Source: Phenylobacterium sp. (GTDB taxonomy: Bacteria > Pseudomonadota > Alphaproteobacteria > Caulobacterales > Caulobacteraceae). From it: a stretch of DNA of 6,276 bases. The stretch spans positions 1-6,276 of the forward strand of contig JAQGIJ010000318.1 in the NCBI GenBank assembly GCA_028291285.1. Direction: 5' to 3'. Under the pieces are notes generated by a model. The model was not told the origin of the DNA. It saw only the letters and a program-made list of their open reading frames with translations, and made no database searches. This document shows positions 6,055 through 6,276 of the stretch, in pieces; position 1 is the stretch's first letter, and every line of letters starts with the position of its first letter. Made by a program: the position numbers and the translations under genes.

Positions 6055-6276
6055 ACTCCGCAGGCGCCGGAGCCGGAGGCTCCGAGGGCGTGGGCGCCTC
6101 GTCGGCGCCCGCCGCATCGGGCCTGCGCCGCACGCGCCGAAGCTTGTCGAGATAGAGGTAGATCACCGGCGTGGTGAACAGGGTCAGCACCTGCGAGACC
6201 AGCAGCCCGCCGACGATGGCGTAGCCGAGCGGGCGGCGGAACTCCGACCCGGTGCCCCCCATCAGGATCATCGGCA
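6053..6276 (-). CDS. RND efflux pump inner-membrane permease, C-terminal fragment (cut by window edge)
   Basis: Only the last 74 or so codons are in the window; the start lies beyond 6276. The visible part contains the RND signature around the last transmembrane helix: [20 protein letters not shown], then [20 protein letters not shown] positively charged stretch (RRVRRRP) and a Pro/Ala/Glu-rich cytoplasmic tail follow. This closely resembles the C-terminus of AcrB/MdtB/MdtC-class proton-driven drug exporters. The Thr-Thr-Pro-Val-x-Tyr-Leu form of the helix end is most like the MdtB/MdtC/MuxB group, but the fragment is too short to settle the subclass. It is the upstream partner of the NodT-type channel gene, with a gap of seven bases. 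A periplasmic adaptor gene is expected further upstream, outside the window. Confidence 0.9.
   Translation of the reverse strand, partial: PMILMGGTGSEFRRPLGYAIVGGLLVSQVLTLFTTPVIYLYLDKLRRVRRRPDAAGADEAPTPSEPPAPAPAE

Noticed and set aside
6046..6117. Longer start for the outer-membrane lipoprotein at 6117.
   Set aside because: It would add 24 Arg-rich residues before the lipoprotein signal and overlap the RND permease coding sequence; the ATG at 6045 has a ribosome binding site and gives a normal signal.
4633..6177. Plus-strand open frame of over 500 codons opposite the efflux channel gene.
   Set aside because: It mirrors the real minus-strand lipoprotein gene, has shadow-frame composition rich in Arg, Gly, Asp and Val, and shows no domain.

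Overview
The window is dense, GC-rich bacterial DNA carrying two converging gene clusters that meet near 4550. The strong G/C bias at third codon positions and the gene families fit a proteobacterium. An alphaproteobacterium (Caulobacterales, Rhizobiales or Acetobacteraceae-like) is my best guess, but this is inference from composition and gene content, not from a marker gene.

Plus strand, 214-4100: a complete three-gene operon for a periplasmic, membrane-attached flavoprotein-cytochrome c dehydrogenase of the gluconate 2-dehydrogenase type. The order is small Tat-signal subunit (214-981), FAD-containing GMC catalytic subunit with a cysteine cluster (986-2755), and triheme cytochrome c subunit (2763-4100). 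Gaps are only 4 and 7 bases. The catalytic subunit has no export signal, so it is expected to be carried through the Tat system by the small subunit. Electrons should pass from substrate to FAD, the Fe-S cluster, the three c hemes and then quinone. The exact substrate (gluconate, 2-ketogluconate, sorbitol, fructose or another polyol or sugar acid) cannot be read from the sequence.

Plus strand, from 4142: a small exported cupin with a near-perfect metal-binding motif, 41 bases after the cytochrome and probably in the same transcript. As written its frame runs to 4705, through a C7 tract and 148 bases into the antisense of the neighbouring gene. Losing one C would give a stop at 4545-4547 and a normal-sized cupin, so its C-terminus is suspect.

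Minus strand, 6276-4558: the 3' end of an RND efflux pump inner-membrane permease (6053-6276, cut by the window edge), followed after 7 bases by a NodT/OprM-type outer-membrane lipoprotein (6045-4558). Together they form the distal part of a tripartite efflux operon.

Bases 1-213 hold no gene I can support and presumably contain the promoter of the dehydrogenase operon. I found no tRNA, rRNA, CRISPR, insertion sequence or clear terminator. Most of the window is a well-formed example of known families. The points most worth a second look are the cupin 3' end, the missing Met at heme 1 of the cytochrome, and the unassigned role of the exported cupin.
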